NCBI GenBank assembly: GCA_012514505.1
Contig: JAAZAD010000276.1
Span: 1 to 64,000, forward strand
DNA length: 64,000 bases
Source: Rhodococcus sp. (in: high G+C Gram-positive bacteria)
Lineage (GTDB): Bacteria; Actinomycetota; Actinomycetes; Mycobacteriales; Mycobacteriaceae
Direction of reading: 5' to 3'
Numbering within the stretch: the first letter of the stretch is position 1; each line of letters begins with the position of its first letter. The notes under the pieces were generated by a model. That model worked only from the letters and a program-made list of their open reading frames with translations. It did not search any database and was not told the origin of the DNA. The translations under genes were made by a program, and so were the position numbers. Positions 1 to 11,521 of this stretch are shown piece after piece.

Positions 1-826
1 CGTCACCGTCGTAGTTCTTGCAGGCCCAGACGTAGCCGCCCTCCCACTTGAGAGCCGAGGCGACCATGTCGTCGATGAGACGGTGCTCGTAGGTGAGACC
101 GGCCGCATCGAATTCTGCCTTGAACTCGGTCTCGTAGACGTGCTGGAAGATGTCCTTGAACGCGCCGTCATAGGCCTTGAGGATCGTGTTCTTGGTGGAC
201 AGGTACACCGGGTAGTTCTGCTGCAGGCCGTAGTTGAGCGAGGCCCGAGCGAAGTCTTCGATGGACTTGGTGAAGTTGTACTGCCCCTGGACGATGCCGC
301 CGCGGTCGGGGAAGTTCACCAGCTCGTGCTCGATGGGCTCGCTGCCGTCCTCGGGCGTGTAGGTGATCATCACCTTGCCGGGGCCGGGAACCTTGAAGTC
401 GGTGGCGCGGTACTGGTCACCGAACGCGTGACGACCGATGATGATCGGCTTCGTCCAGCCGGGCACCAATCGCGGAACGTTGGAGATGATGATGGGTGCG
501 CGGAAGATCGTGCCACCGAGGATGTTGCGAATGGTCCCGTTCGGGGACCGCCACATCTTCTTGAGGCCGAATTCCTCGACACGCGCCTCATCGGGGGTGA
601 TGGTTGCGCATTTGACGCCCACGCCGTGCTTCTTGATCGCATTCGCGGCGTCGACGGTGACCTGGTCATCGGTCTGGTCGCGGTGGTCGATACCGAGGTC
701 GTAGTACTCGAGGTCGATATCGAGATATGGATGGATCAGCTTGTCTTTGATGAACTGCCAAATAATGCGTGTCATCTCATCGCCGTCGAGTTCGACGACG
801 GTGCCCTCAACCTTGATTTTGGACAT
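1..826 (-). CDS. icd: NADP-dependent isocitrate dehydrogenase, C-terminus truncated by window edge
   Basis: Reverse-strand reading from ATG at 826: [46 protein letters not shown]..., typical monomer-II/eukaryotic-like IDH; open to the window edge. Confidence 0.93.
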   Translation of the reverse strand, partial: MSKIKVEGTVVELDGDEMTRIIWQFIKDKLIHPYLDIDLEYYDLGIDHRDQTDDQVTVDAANAIKKHGVGVKCATITPDEARVEEFGLKKMWRSPNGTIRNILGGTIFRAPIIISNVPRLVPGWTKPIIIGRHAFGDQYRATDFKVPGPGKVMITYTPEDGSEPIEHELVNFPDRGGIVQGQYNFTKSIEDFARASLNYGLQQNYPVYLSTKNTILKAYDGAFKDIFQHVYETEFKAEFDAAGLTYEHRLIDDMVASALKWEGGYVWACKNYDGD

Positions 827-1251
827 GGGTGCTTCGCGTCCTCCTAGGAAGTTTCCCTGGTTACACGGTTGCGGGCGCACTTTGTGAGTGGTCCGCGAAC
901 GGTTCGCTTATTCAAACCTAGACGTTCCGAGCCGCTCTCGGGAGATCGGATCCAAACAAGACGAGCGTACTGCTAGGCGTGCTCCCCGCAACCGGCGGGC
1001 TGTGAAACATGTTCTTACTGCTGGGTAACTTTTTCCTGATAGGACCCGAGATCGGTGCGGCTTCGGGATGTTCGACTACAGCCGCTAAGATCACCGAGAG
1101 GTACTGGCAAGATCGCCGTGAGTAAATCATCGCGCGGAATCAGACGGAGGGTGCACATGCGTTGTTGTCGTAGGTGAGAGCGAACCGGTCGCAGGCACAG
1201 GTATTCCACCGACTGCCGGCCCCATCACGCCATCTCTGATCGGAGACAACC

Positions 1252-2565
1252 ATGACCGACAACACCAACGCAGCCGCCGACCCCACTGCGAACTGGTCGT
1301 TCGAGACCAAGCAGGTCCACGCAGGGCAAACTTCGGACGCCACCACCAAGGCCCGCGCGCTGCCGATTTACCAGACCACCAGCTACACCTTCGACAGCAC
1401 CGACCATGCGGCCGCGCTCTTCGGTCTCGCCGAACCGGGCAACATCTACACCCGCATCATGAATCCCACCCAGGATGCGGTGGAGCAGCGAATCGCCGCG
1501 CTCGAAGGCGGAGTCGCAGCCCTGCTCCTCTCCTCCGGTCAGGCCGCGGAAACCCTCGCGATCCTCAACCTCGCCGAGGCCGGCGATCACATCGTGTCCA
1601 GCCCATACCTGTACGGCGGCACCTACAACCTCTTCCACTACACGCTCCCGAAACTCGGCATCGAGGTCTCGTTCGTCGACGACCCCGACAACCTCGAGCA
1701 GTGGCAGGCCGCAGTCCGCGACAACACCAAGGCGTTCTACGCGGAGACCATCTCCAACCCGAAGAACGACATCCTCGACATCAAGGGCATCTCCGGGATC
1801 GCGCACGAGAACGGGCTGCCCCTGATCGTCGACAACACTGTCGCCACGCCGTATCTGATCAGGCCGTTCGAGCACGGCGCCGACATCGTCGTGCACTCAG
1901 CCACCAAGTACCTCGGCGGCCATGGCACCTCCATCGCCGGCGTGATCGTCGACGGTGGCACCTTCGACTGGACACAGGGACGCCACTCGGGCTTCACCAC
2001 GGCCGACCCCAGCTACCACGGTGTCGTGTACGCAGAGCTGGGTGCGCCCGCGTACGCACTCAAGGCGCGAGTTCAGTTGCTTCGCGACCTCGGGCCCGCC
2101 GTGTCGCCGTTCAACGCGTTCCTCATCTCGCAGGGCATCGAGACGCTCAGCTTGCGCATGGAACGCCATGTGTCCAACGCGCAGAAGGTTGCCGAGTTCC
2201 TCGAGGGCCGCAGCGAGGTCACATCCGTCGGCTACGCGGGCCTCCCCTCCTCGCCGTGGCACGAACGTGGACGTGAGGTGGCCCCGAGAGGTACCGGCGC
2301 CATCGTGACCTTCGAACTGTCCGGCGGACTCGAGGCGGGCAAGAAGTTCGTCAACGCGCTCACCCTGCACAGTCACGTGGCGAACATCGGTGACGTGCGT
2401 TCCCTCGTGATCCACCCGGCTTCCACCACCCACTCGCAGCTCAGCCCCGAAGAACAGCTCGCTGCGGGTGTGACCCCCGGACTCGTTCGCCTCGCCGTGG
2501 GCATCGAGGGTATCGACGACATTCTTGCCGACATCCAGGTCGGACTGAAGGCGGCAGCATCTTGA
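1252..2565 (+). CDS. metY: O-acetylhomoserine aminocarboxypropyltransferase (PLP-dependent)
   Basis: 437 aa; Cys/Met metabolism PLP enzyme (KQVHAGQ..., [22 protein letters not shown]); followed by metX. Confidence 0.93.
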   Translation: MTDNTNAAADPTANWSFETKQVHAGQTSDATTKARALPIYQTTSYTFDSTDHAAALFGLAEPGNIYTRIMNPTQDAVEQRIAALEGGVAALLLSSGQAAETLAILNLAEAGDHIVSSPYLYGGTYNLFHYTLPKLGIEVSFVDDPDNLEQWQAAVRDNTKAFYAETISNPKNDILDIKGISGIAHENGLPLIVDNTVATPYLIRPFEHGADIVVHSATKYLGGHGTSIAGVIVDGGTFDWTQGRHSGFTTADPSYHGVVYAELGAPAYALKARVQLLRDLGPAVSPFNAFLISQGIETLSLRMERHVSNAQKVAEFLEGRSEVTSVGYAGLPSSPWHERGREVAPRGTGAIVTFELSGGLEAGKKFVNALTLHSHVANIGDVRSLVIHPASTTHSQLSPEEQLAAGVTPGLVRLAVGIEGIDDILADIQVGLKAAAS

Positions 2566-3686
2566 CCACCAGCCCAGTGACTTCGCTACTGCGTCCGGAC
2601 GGCCAACTCGGCTACGTCGACATCGGCCCGCTCGAGCTCGAGAACGGCGCTACGCTGCCGGCTGTGACCCTCGCCGTTCAGAAGTGGGGCGAACTCTCCC
2701 CCACTCGCGACAACGTCGTGCTGATCGAGCATGCGCTCACCGGCGATTCCCACGTGTCCGGGGAGATCAGCGAGCAACATCCCTCGCCCGGTTGGTGGAA
2801 CGGCATGGTGGGCCCCGGCAACCCGATCGACACCGACGAATGGTGCGTCGTCGCCACCAACGTGATCGGCGGCTGCCAGGGCAGCACCGGGCCGTCGTCG
2901 ATCGCAGACGACGGACAGCCGTGGGGCAGCCGGTTCCCGGAGATTTCGATCCGCGACCAGATCGAGGCCGAACGCAAGTTCGCCGACCTTCTCGGCATCG
3001 AGAAGTTGGCGTCGGTGATCGGCGGTTCGATGGGCGGAATGCGCGCCCTCGAATGGGCGATCAGCTACCCCGACCGAGTTGCATCCGCTCTCGTACTGGC
3101 GGTCGGCGCACGTGCCACCGCGGACCAGATCGGCACGCAGACCACCCAGATCGCGGCCATCAAGGGCGACCCCGACTGGCAGGGCGGCGACTACCACGGC
3201 ACGGGCCGCATCCCCCGCCACGGGCTGGGGATCGCCCGCCGAATCGCGCACCTCACGTACCGGACCGAGGTCGAGTTGGATTCGCGGTTCGCGAACACCG
3301 CACAGACCGGCGAAGATCCTTGGAACGGCGGACGCTACGCGGTGCAGAGCTACCTCGAGCATCAGGCCGACAAACTGGTCAACCGGTTCGACCCGGCAAC
3401 GTACGTGCTGCTCAGTGAGGCCATGAACCGGCACGACGTGGGCCGTGGGCGCGGCGGAGTTGCCGCAGCTCTCGCCACGATCACTGCGCCTGTGGTGGTC
3501 GGCGGTGTCGATTCCGACCGGCTGTATCCGCTGCACCTGCAGGAGGAACTCGCCGCCGGAATCCCCACCTGCGACGGCCTGCGCATCCTCGCATCCAGGG
3601 ACGGACACGACGGCTTCCTCACCGAGGCAGACGCGGTGTCGAAACTTCTCGTCGAGACCATGGACCTCGCCCGCACCGGACGCTAA
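2562..3686 (+). CDS. metX: Homoserine O-acetyltransferase
   Basis: 374 aa alpha/beta hydrolase; [13 protein letters not shown] nucleophile motif; TTG start overlaps the metY stop. Confidence 0.93.
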   Translation: MTTSPVTSLLRPDGQLGYVDIGPLELENGATLPAVTLAVQKWGELSPTRDNVVLIEHALTGDSHVSGEISEQHPSPGWWNGMVGPGNPIDTDEWCVVATNVIGGCQGSTGPSSIADDGQPWGSRFPEISIRDQIEAERKFADLLGIEKLASVIGGSMGGMRALEWAISYPDRVASALVLAVGARATADQIGTQTTQIAAIKGDPDWQGGDYHGTGRIPRHGLGIARRIAHLTYRTEVELDSRFANTAQTGEDPWNGGRYAVQSYLEHQADKLVNRFDPATYVLLSEAMNRHDVGRGRGGVAAALATITAPVVVGGVDSDRLYPLHLQEELAAGIPTCDGLRILASRDGHDGFLTEADAVSKLLVETMDLARTGR

Positions 3687-3722
3687 ACCATGCTTGGGCC
3701 CAGTCCCGAAACGTGGACTCGG

Positions 3723-4850
3723 TCAGATCCAGCGCTCGTACTCTTCCGCAGGCATCAGTTTCGGAAAGAACTCGCGCCGCAGATCCGCAATCAGTGAGAC
3801 ATAGTTCGAGTCGTCGGTGGTCACTGCAATGTCCAAACAATGAAACGCAGCGTTCATCGGATCCTGCTGCACCGCTGTCGAAATGGCAGACATTGCACGC
3901 ATCGCAGCAGGAACGACACGGTTCTCGACGTCACCGGTGACAGTGGTTTCGATGGCGGCGTCTGCCTCGAACGCCTGCCACAACGCCATGCTTTCCTGCA
4001 CGCCGAAAGGGTGGGGCAACGGTTCCCCCTGATCCAGAGCAGACAATGCCGGACGAATCCACTCGATAGTTGCGATCCCCGCTACCGTGTACGCGCGGCG
4101 AGCAGCCCAGGCCGCGATGCGACGCAGCTTCGGCGGACGGGCCCTGGTGATCGCGTCGGCAAGCGCCCGGTCCCGACCGGCGATACCGACTGCGTAAGAG
4201 TTCGCGCGTAGCTTCTCCGAGGGTGGACGCCCGCCCCACCGGATCGCTTCTTCCTTGGCCCACTCGGCCATCTGCTCGTAGCCATATTTGAGGTACAGGG
4301 TGGCATCGGCGGCCGGATCAGGATCCCACCAATTGCGTTTGGGATGGGTGACGATGTCCTGTTCCCAGGCGCTATCGGTCTTGTGCAGCCGGACCATCTC
4401 TCGCGGTTGGGCTGACTTCCAAACCTGAAGCAGGTATTCCTCTGTCGGGGCGGGGACTGCCAGGTCCCAGTGGGTGTCACGTCCTCTCGCCGACACCCGA
4501 AATCGATGCAGGCCCCTTTTGATCGGCAATTTGTCGAAGTCCGGGGACTGCTCGCCCTCCACCGTCAGCACGTATGCGGGTTTGGTGATCCTCGTGGTGG
4601 CTTCCTCGATGATCTCCCACTCCGGAACCTCGCCGGTGGTCGCCGGTTCATCATCGAGAACGGCGACCGTCAGTGCCACGGGACCGTGGTCGATGCCGGT
4701 CATGACCGTGAGGAAGTCAGGGCCGACCTCGATCAAGCTGCCGGTTTCGTCCGGTGAGTACGTTTCACCGGTGGGTGAGCCCACCACGAATTGGTGATGG
4801 TCTGCGATTACCTCGCCGCGTTGGGTCACGACAGCGAACGTATCGCACAC
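3723..4850 (-). CDS. Conserved hypothetical protein
   Basis: 375 aa ORF (MCDTFAVVTQRGEVIADHHQFV...), plausible start and codon usage; no family recognised. Confidence 0.7.
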   Translation of the reverse strand: MCDTFAVVTQRGEVIADHHQFVVGSPTGETYSPDETGSLIEVGPDFLTVMTGIDHGPVALTVAVLDDEPATTGEVPEWEIIEEATTRITKPAYVLTVEGEQSPDFDKLPIKRGLHRFRVSARGRDTHWDLAVPAPTEEYLLQVWKSAQPREMVRLHKTDSAWEQDIVTHPKRNWWDPDPAADATLYLKYGYEQMAEWAKEEAIRWGGRPPSEKLRANSYAVGIAGRDRALADAITRARPPKLRRIAAWAARRAYTVAGIATIEWIRPALSALDQGEPLPHPFGVQESMALWQAFEADAAIETTVTGDVENRVVPAAMRAMSAISTAVQQDPMNAAFHCLDIAVTTDDSNYVSLIADLRREFFPKLMPAEEYERWI

Positions 4851-4886
4851 GAATCGCTATTCCGGAGCGTTGCGGAATAGGGACTG

Positions 4887-5171
4887 TCAGTCGGTGCCCA
4901 GAGGGTCGATCGACACGGCCAGCCACACGATCGCTCCGCCGACCGCCAACAGTGCGGCGACGTCGAAGGTTTTGCTGCGAACTGCCAGCACGCCGACCTT
5001 GTCGTCACTGAGGAACAGCCGGAACCCGGCGGCGAGCAGGGCGGCCAGGCCGAACACGAATGAACCGCGTCGCCACCTGTCTGCCAGCACGAAGACGATG
5101 GTGATCAGTATGACGAAGCCGACGGCCACCATCGGCAGATTCTTCTTCGCGAAGCGCACCACATCGGTCAT
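4887..5171 (-). CDS. DUF3017-like small membrane protein
   Basis: 94 aa with 3 hydrophobic segments directly downstream of folD, as usual in actinobacteria. Confidence 0.75.
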   Translation of the reverse strand: MTDVVRFAKKNLPMVAVGFVILITIVFVLADRWRRGSFVFGLAALLAAGFRLFLSDDKVGVLAVRSKTFDVAALLAVGGAIVWLAVSIDPLGTD

Positions 5172-5172
5172 G

Positions 5173-6030
5173 TCAGAGCGATGCGGCCATGCGCTCGGCC
5201 CGCTCGACGACGTTGGTGAGGAGGAAGGCCCGCGTCAGCGGTCCGACACCACCGGGGTTCGGGGAGAGGAAGCCGGCCACCTCGTCGACACCAGTGGCGA
5301 TGTCGCCTCGGAGTCCTTCTTCGGTGCGGCTGACACCCACGTCGAGCACCGCGGCACCGGGCTTGACCATGTCCGGGGTGATCAAGCCGGGGACGCCGGC
5401 TGCGGCGATCACGATGTCGGCGCGAGAAACCTCGGCAGCCAGATCGCGCGTGCCGGTGTGGCAGAGGGTGACGGTGGCGTTCTCGCTGCGCCGGGTGAAC
5501 AGCAGCCCGATGGGCCGGCCGACCGTGATGCCACGTCCGACAACCACCACGTGCGCGCCCGCAATCGGCACCTCGTAGCGGCGCAGCAGATGCAGGATCC
5601 CGCGCGGCGTGCACGGCAGCGGTGCTTCCTTGCCCAGCACGAGACGGCCCAGGTTGACCGGGTGCAGACCGTCCGCGTCCTTGTCGGGGTCGATCCGCTC
5701 GAGGGCGGCGTTCTCGTCGAGGTGCTTGGGCACCGGCAGCTGCACGATGTATCCGGTGCACTCGGGGTTGGCGTTGAGTTCGTCGATGGTGGCATCGAGC
5801 TGCTCCTGCGTGATGTCCGCAGGTAGGTCGCGCCGCAGCGAGGTGATGCCGACCTTCGCGCAGTCGTTGTGCTTGCCGCGCACGTAGGTGGCCGATCCCG
5901 GGTCCTCCCCGACCAGCACGGTGCCGAGACCAGGCGTGATGCCCTTGGCCTTCAGTGCACTCACACGAGTCTTCAGGTCTTCGAAGATCTCGTCACGGGT
6001 CGCTTTGCCATCGAGGATCGTTGCAGTCAC
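5173..6030 (-). CDS. folD: Bifunctional methylenetetrahydrofolate dehydrogenase/cyclohydrolase
   Basis: 285 aa; [34 protein letters not shown] FolD signatures. Confidence 0.96.
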   Translation of the reverse strand: MTATILDGKATRDEIFEDLKTRVSALKAKGITPGLGTVLVGEDPGSATYVRGKHNDCAKVGITSLRRDLPADITQEQLDATIDELNANPECTGYIVQLPVPKHLDENAALERIDPDKDADGLHPVNLGRLVLGKEAPLPCTPRGILHLLRRYEVPIAGAHVVVVGRGITVGRPIGLLFTRRSENATVTLCHTGTRDLAAEVSRADIVIAAAGVPGLITPDMVKPGAAVLDVGVSRTEEGLRGDIATGVDEVAGFLSPNPGGVGPLTRAFLLTNVVERAERMAASL

Positions 6031-6062
6031 CGCGCCATTGTTTCAGGTCGCGCCGCGCCGCG

Positions 6063-6665
6063 TCAGCTCCCCTCCACTGCGAGTCCGTGCGCAGTGGCGT
6101 ACGCGACAGCCTGAGTGAGCTCGATCTTCGACTTGTTCACGGATGCAGACGTCCAGAGCGCGGCGTCCACGTGCGCACCGCGCAAGTCCGCGCCGTCCAA
6201 CTTGGCTCCCCCGGTGCGTGCCCCGAACAGATCGGCCGAGCGAAGCACGCAGTCACGAAGGTCGGTGCGGACCAGGTTGGCTTCGCGGAATCGGCAATCG
6301 GTGAGGTCGAGACCACGCAGGTCGGACCCACCCAGCGAGGTCAGGGTGAAGTCGCATTCGTCGACACGCATCGGACGCAGCCGCGAGTTCTCGAACGTCG
6401 AGCCGAGGAAACTGCAGTTCCTGAACTCGCTGTGCCACAGAGTGGTTCGCGTGAACGTGCACGAGCGGAATGCGGTCGCGATGTGGTTCGATGAGCCGAG
6501 GTCGGCGCCCGTGAAATCACAATCCGTGAACACGACGTTTTCGGTGTGCAGCTCGGACAGATCCGCATCGCGAAACGTGCAGTTGGTGAAGTGCCGGTGC
6601 GTCCAGCGTTGCCCTGATAGCCGTGCATCTGAGTAGTCGTCGCCGACCACTTCTTCGGAGTCCAT
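6063..6665 (-). CDS. Pentapeptide-repeat protein
   Basis: A(D/N)LxX-like repeats (CTFRDADLSELHTENVVFTDCDFTGADLG...). Confidence 0.85.
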   Translation of the reverse strand: MDSEEVVGDDYSDARLSGQRWTHRHFTNCTFRDADLSELHTENVVFTDCDFTGADLGSSNHIATAFRSCTFTRTTLWHSEFRNCSFLGSTFENSRLRPMRVDECDFTLTSLGGSDLRGLDLTDCRFREANLVRTDLRDCVLRSADLFGARTGGAKLDGADLRGAHVDAALWTSASVNKSKIELTQAVAYATAHGLAVEGS

Positions 6666-6699
6666 CACTCCATTCTCGTCGATGCGAGGGCTGGCGCGC

Positions 6700-8303
6700 T
6701 CACCCACCGATGAGGTCTGCCGCCCGCTCTCCGATCACGACGCTCGGCGCGTGGGTGTGCCCGCGAATGATGGTGGGCATCACGGAGGCGTCGGCAACCC
6801 GCAACCCTTCGACGCCGCGCACCTTCAACTCGGGCGTGACGACACTCGCCGGGTCCTTCCCCATCCGGCACGTACTCACCGGGTGATACAGGGTGTGCGA
6901 GTGTTCGGCCAGCGCCGTTTCGAACGTCTCCTCGAGCGAGGCCGACGCCCCGGACGGCTGGAGGAAGCCGCCCAGCTTGGCTTGCAGGGACGGCGCCGAC
7001 GCGATGCGATGGGTGATGCGCAGCCCTTCCATCATTGCCGCGCGATCCACGCCGTCGCTGTCGGACAGGTACTGGGGGTCGATCACTGCCTTGGCCTTCG
7101 GGTCCGCCGAGGCCAGGGTGATCGTGCCGCGACTCTGTGGGCGCACCAGAATCGGTCCCATCGCCACACCTTCGCCGACGGGATCGCCGAGTCCCTCGTT
7201 GTAGAAGGGGGCGGGCGCGAAGATCAACTCCAAATCGGGAAGCTCGAGGTGGGGTGCGCTGCGGACGAAGCCGTAGGCCTCGCCCACGTTCGACGTCAGC
7301 ATTCCCCGGCGACGCACCAGGTAGTTCAGCAGTTGCTGCGGCTTCTCCGCCGTGAACAAGGACCCCGATTCGACGCTGTATCCGAGCGGACACACCAGGT
7401 GATCGGCCAGATTCCGGCCGACCTCCGGCGCGTGGTGCACGACGGGAATTCCATGCCGGGTGAGTTCGTCTGCGTCTCCGATGCCCGACAGCATGAGCAG
7501 TTGGGGCGAATTGATCGCACCTCCACTCAGCACGACTTCCTTCCGGGCCGTGACCGTGGTCCGGCGACCGCCCTTCTCGAACTCGACACCCACCGCACGG
7601 GTGCCTTCGAAAATCACGCGCGTTGCGTGCGCCTCGGTGAGGACGTGCAGGTTGGGGCGCTTGCGGGCGGGAACGAGGTACGCGTCCGCAGTGCTCCACC
7701 GGGAGCCCCGCTTCTGGGTCACGCGGGTTTCGGTGAAGCCTTCCGGCTCGGGCAGGTTGGCCCGCTCACGGGTGAATCCCGCTTCCTCGACCGCAGCCAG
7801 GAAGTCTGCAGTCAGCGGACTGGGGCTACGTTGCCGGGAAATGTGCAGCGGCGCGGTGATCGCACTGCCTTGGCGACGGGTACGTCTCCTGGTTCTCGGA
7901 GGTCACTGTTCTCCTCGATCCGCCGGAAGTAGTCGGCGACTCTGTCGGCGGACCAGTCGTCGCCCGCGAGGGTCGCCCACTCGTCGTAGTCGGCGGCGTA
8001 GCCGCGCACCCACATCATCGCGTTGATCGACGACGACCCACCGAGCATCTTGCCCCGTGGCCAGTAGATCTCGCGGTTGCCAAGCTGCGGCTGCGGCGTC
8101 GTGGAGTAGTCCCAGTCGCGTTCGGTCTTGAACAACTGCGCGAAGCCCGCCGGAATGTGGACGAACTTGTCCTTGTCCTCCGGGCCGGCTTCCAACACCA
8201 TGACCTGGTTCGACGCGGCCGCACTGAGCCTGTTCGCGATCACGGAACCTGAGGAACCTGCACCGACCACGATGTAGTCGACCACGGACGGATGTGAATT
8301 CAT
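6700..8303 (-). pseudogene. GMC-family oxidoreductase (choline dehydrogenase-like), apparent frameshift
   Basis: N-terminal ORF 7812-8303 (VVGAGSSGSVIANRLS) and C-terminal ORF 6700-7722 are the two halves of one GMC enzyme in different frames. Adding one G at 7868-7869 (AAG GGC AGT GCG ATC ACC GCG CCG CTG CAC) joins them. Confidence 0.85.
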
Positions 8304-8400
8304 GTGCGCAGCTCCACGTTTCGAGTTGGAAGACCTGGTGTCAAACTACAACCCCCGTCGCGATCTGTGGCGCGTACACGCGAGACGTATGCTCGTGCAG

Positions 8401-8865
8401 ATGTTCAAGGTGATGTTCCACGAGCCGTGCATTCCCCCCAATACGGGCAACGCCATTCGCATGGTGGCGGGTACCGGCTGCGAACTGCACCTGGTCGGTC
8501 CACTGGGATTCGAGTTGTCCGAGCCCAAGCTCAAGCGGGCCGGGCTCGACTATCACGATCTGGCGTCGGTGTTCGTCCACGAGAACCTCGAGGCCGCCTG
8601 GGCTTCGATCAAACCCACCCGCGTATTCGCCTTCACGGCACACGCGACGACGTCCTATGCGGACATCTCCTACGAACGAGACGACGTGCTGATGTTCGGC
8701 CCCGAGCCGACAGGCCTGTCCGCCGAAACTCTCGCCGACCCGCACATCACCTCGCAGTTGCGCATCCCCATGCTGCCGGGACGCCGGTCACTGAATCTGT
8801 CGAACGCGGCGGCGGTCGCCACGTACGAGGCGTGGCGTCAGTTCTCGTTCGACGGCGCCGTCTAG
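8401..8865 (+). CDS. trmL: tRNA (cytidine(34)-2'-O)-methyltransferase, TrmL/SpoU family
   Basis: MFKVMFHEPCIPPNTGNAIRMVAGTGCELHLVGPLGFEL..., MLPGRRSLNLSNAAAVATYEAWRQ. Confidence 0.93.
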   Translation: MFKVMFHEPCIPPNTGNAIRMVAGTGCELHLVGPLGFELSEPKLKRAGLDYHDLASVFVHENLEAAWASIKPTRVFAFTAHATTSYADISYERDDVLMFGPEPTGLSAETLADPHITSQLRIPMLPGRRSLNLSNAAAVATYEAWRQFSFDGAV

Positions 8866-9761
8866 CTGCGGCTACTTGCGAGGGCGATGTCGAGGAAATC
8901 GCGGGCAGCACCGTGCAGACCCCGATCCGGATCCCACACCGCCGTCAACCGCCTGGGTAGTTCCAATCCGTCTACGCGCACGGACGTCAACCGCCCATCC
9001 ATCAGATCCGCCGCGACGGCCAGTGACGACACCACTGCCGGGGCGTTGCCTGCGATCACGGCCGCTTTCACCGCAGTACACGACGTCAATTCGAGCAGCG
9101 GGGTGACGCACTGGGGTACGGCGTTCTCGAGAGTCGTCCGCGTTCCCGAGCCGGACTCCCTTTGGATCAGCGGAGTTTCGGTGAACTCCTGCACGGAGAT
9201 CGTGGACCGCCGCGCCCAGTCGTGATCGGGGGGCACGATGACCACCAGGTGATCACGCGCAACCTCCCGCGACCGCAGTCGTGCGGGGATCTCCGGTCCT
9301 TCCACGAATCCCAGATCGGCGTCACCGGAGAGCACCGTCGCGGATACCTCGGTGGAGTTCAGCAGCCGCACCGAGGTGACCACGTCCGGATACTTTCGCC
9401 GCATGGCCACGGTCCAACTGGGAACCAGGTATTCCGCGATGGTCATGCTCGCGGCAACCGTGAGGCCGGCCTGCCGCTCGCCGCGAAGTGCGGCGACACC
9501 GGAGGCGAGTTCGTTCGCCGTCTCGAGGATATGACTGGCCCACTCGAGAATGAGTGCACCTTCCCGTGTGGGGCGCACTCCCCCGGCGCCGCGGTCGAAC
9601 ACCTTGATCCCGAGAAGACGTTCCGCGGACCGGACGCGGGCGCTCACCGCCTGCTGACTCAGACCGTGTTCGCGTCCTGCGGCGCCCATGCTGCCGAGCC
9701 GCTCGACGGACAACAACACGTCGAGCGCGCCGAGTTCGGGCACGCGTGGGGAGATCGGCAC
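8862..9761 (-). CDS. LysR-family transcriptional regulator
   Basis: N-terminal HTH (LDVLLSVERLGSMGAAGREHGLSQQAVSARVRSAERLLGIKVFDRG) plus substrate-binding domain. Confidence 0.92.
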   Translation of the reverse strand: MPISPRVPELGALDVLLSVERLGSMGAAGREHGLSQQAVSARVRSAERLLGIKVFDRGAGGVRPTREGALILEWASHILETANELASGVAALRGERQAGLTVAASMTIAEYLVPSWTVAMRRKYPDVVTSVRLLNSTEVSATVLSGDADLGFVEGPEIPARLRSREVARDHLVVIVPPDHDWARRSTISVQEFTETPLIQRESGSGTRTTLENAVPQCVTPLLELTSCTAVKAAVIAGNAPAVVSSLAVAADLMDGRLTSVRVDGLELPRRLTAVWDPDRGLHGAARDFLDIALASSRS

Positions 9762-9845
9762 ACCTACAGCCTACAAACTGCATTTGTGGGTCGCCAAGCG
9801 CAAGCCGTCTACCGGCGCGGCGCCCGCCGGGACAAGCTGATCACC

Positions 9846-10850
9846 ATGACTCCGAACTGGTTCGCAGCGGTGATGGGCACAGGCATCATCTCGGTGGTCG
9901 CTGCGGCACTACCAGGCGACGTAACCGGCGCCCGGGCAATCTCCATCGCCTTCGCCGTCCTGTCGGCACTGTTGCTGATTGCGCTGACCACGGCACTGAC
10001 CATCACGTGGATACGTGACCGCGAGCGCGCCGTCGCCGACGCACGCAGCCCCCAGATGTTCCCGTTCTACGGCGCGGTGTCGATGGCGCTTCTGACGGTG
10101 GGCGCGGCGGTACATCACCTCGCCCCCACCTCCGTCACCGTTGTGTTGTGGAGCGTCGGAACAGCCCTCGGACTCGTCACCTACGTCGTGATGATGGTGC
10201 GTCTGCGCGGTGGCTATCCCACCGAGCCCACCTTGGCATGGCTCCTGCCGATCGTGCCGCCGATGGTGTCGGCAACCGGAGCCGCGGCGCTCATCGAGCA
10301 TCTGCCCGCTGGCGCGACCCGAGTGGCCGTTCTCGCCGCCGGCTACGGGTTCTTCGTGCTCGCATTGATGGGGGCGTTTCCTCCGATGGTGCTCGTGGCT
10401 CGCCACTTCCTACGAACGGGCCTGCCCGAGGTGGCGGCGACCCCGACGCTGTGGATCCCGCTCGGCGTGGTCGGACAGTCGGTGGCGGCGGCCAACCTGC
10501 TCGGCGGCGCCAGTGGCAGCGCAGTGCTGCGCGGATTCGGCGTTGCTTACGGGTGCACCGTGGGTGCGGTCGGGACGGTGGCTCTCGTCGCTACCGTCGC
10601 GGTCACCGTTCGCGCGTTTGCCGACGGGCTGGTGTTCAACCCGGGGTGGTGGAGCTTTACCTTCCCCCTCGGTGCCTGCGCTCTCGGGGCGAACAGCCTC
10701 GGCGTCAGCACCGACGCGACCGCATTGCGCTACGTCGCGCTGGGCATTCTGTGCGCGCTGATCGTCATCTGGTCGGCGGTGGCACGAGGGTCGTTGTGCG
10801 TCCTGCTGGCTACGAGAGCGAGGAGATCGCGGCTTTCAGCAAAGCCGTAG
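9846..10850 (+). CDS. TDT (tellurite-resistance/dicarboxylate/sulfite) family transporter
   Basis: About 10 TM; NWFAAVMGTGIISVV and NPGWWSFTFPLGACALGANSLG signatures; divergent from the LysR gene. Confidence 0.85.
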   Translation: MTPNWFAAVMGTGIISVVAAALPGDVTGARAISIAFAVLSALLLIALTTALTITWIRDRERAVADARSPQMFPFYGAVSMALLTVGAAVHHLAPTSVTVVLWSVGTALGLVTYVVMMVRLRGGYPTEPTLAWLLPIVPPMVSATGAAALIEHLPAGATRVAVLAAGYGFFVLALMGAFPPMVLVARHFLRTGLPEVAATPTLWIPLGVVGQSVAAANLLGGASGSAVLRGFGVAYGCTVGAVGTVALVATVAVTVRAFADGLVFNPGWWSFTFPLGACALGANSLGVSTDATALRYVALGILCALIVIWSAVARGSLCVLLATRARRSRLSAKP

Positions 10851-11205
10851 CGTCAGCGACGACGGGTTCGAGGTCGGCCGCATCCACGACGGACGACATG
10901 ATCTCGGGGTTCATCGCTTCGATGATCACACCGCCCTGGTCTGCTGTGTCGCCCCGGACCACCACGTTGCACGGCAACAGCAGCCCGATCTGCCGTTCGA
11001 CGCCGAGAGCTCGGTGGGCGAGATTCGGATTGCAGGCACCCAGGATCAGATACGGTTCGATGTCCTCGCCGATCTTCGTCTTCAGCGTCGATTGCACATC
11101 GATTTCCGTGAGCACCCCGAAACCCTGCTCTTGCAGGGCGGCTCGTGTCCTCTCGACGGCGTCCTCGAACGGGACGTTCAGACGAGTCGCGATACCGAGT
11201 TCCAT
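10810..11205 (-). CDS. DUF302 family protein
   Basis: VPFEDAVERTRAALQEQGFGVLTEIDVQSTLKTKIGEDIEPYLILGACNP matches DUF302. Confidence 0.9.
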   Translation of the reverse strand: MELGIATRLNVPFEDAVERTRAALQEQGFGVLTEIDVQSTLKTKIGEDIEPYLILGACNPNLAHRALGVERQIGLLLPCNVVVRGDTADQGGVIIEAMNPEIMSSVVDAADLEPVVADATALLKAAISSLS

Positions 11206-11207
11206 GA

Positions 11208-11513
11208 CTAACCTCTCTCGACGGCCTTCCCGGAGTGCAGCCAGGCGTCCGTTCCGCCGGCCACCGAGACGGCATTGATTCCGCGGGCGTTCAAGAACTG
11301 TGCGGCCTGCAGGCTTCGGCCACCGACAGCGCAGATCAGGTAGAGCGTTTCGACGTCGGGCAGTTCGTCCATCCGTGCGACGAACTCGCTGAGCGGGAGC
11401 AGGGTCGCGCCGGGCACCCGAACCTGTGCGAACTCGTCGGCTTCACGCACATCGATCACCGAGGCACCTGCTGCCATCGCCTCGTCCAGTGCGTTCACGT
11501 CAACTTCGATCAT
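11208..11513 (-). CDS. Rhodanese-like domain protein
   Basis: MIEVDVNALDEAMAAGASVIDVREADEFAQVRVPGATLLPLSEF... with active-site LICAVGGRS. Confidence 0.92.
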   Translation of the reverse strand: MIEVDVNALDEAMAAGASVIDVREADEFAQVRVPGATLLPLSEFVARMDELPDVETLYLICAVGGRSLQAAQFLNARGINAVSVAGGTDAWLHSGKAVERG

Positions 11514-11521
11514 CACGGTTC

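Noticed and set aside
826-1252. Possible SAM riboswitch upstream of metY
   Set aside because: About 400 nt of intergenic sequence was read, but no SAM-I/II/IV core could be recognised; a covariance search (Infernal) would be needed.
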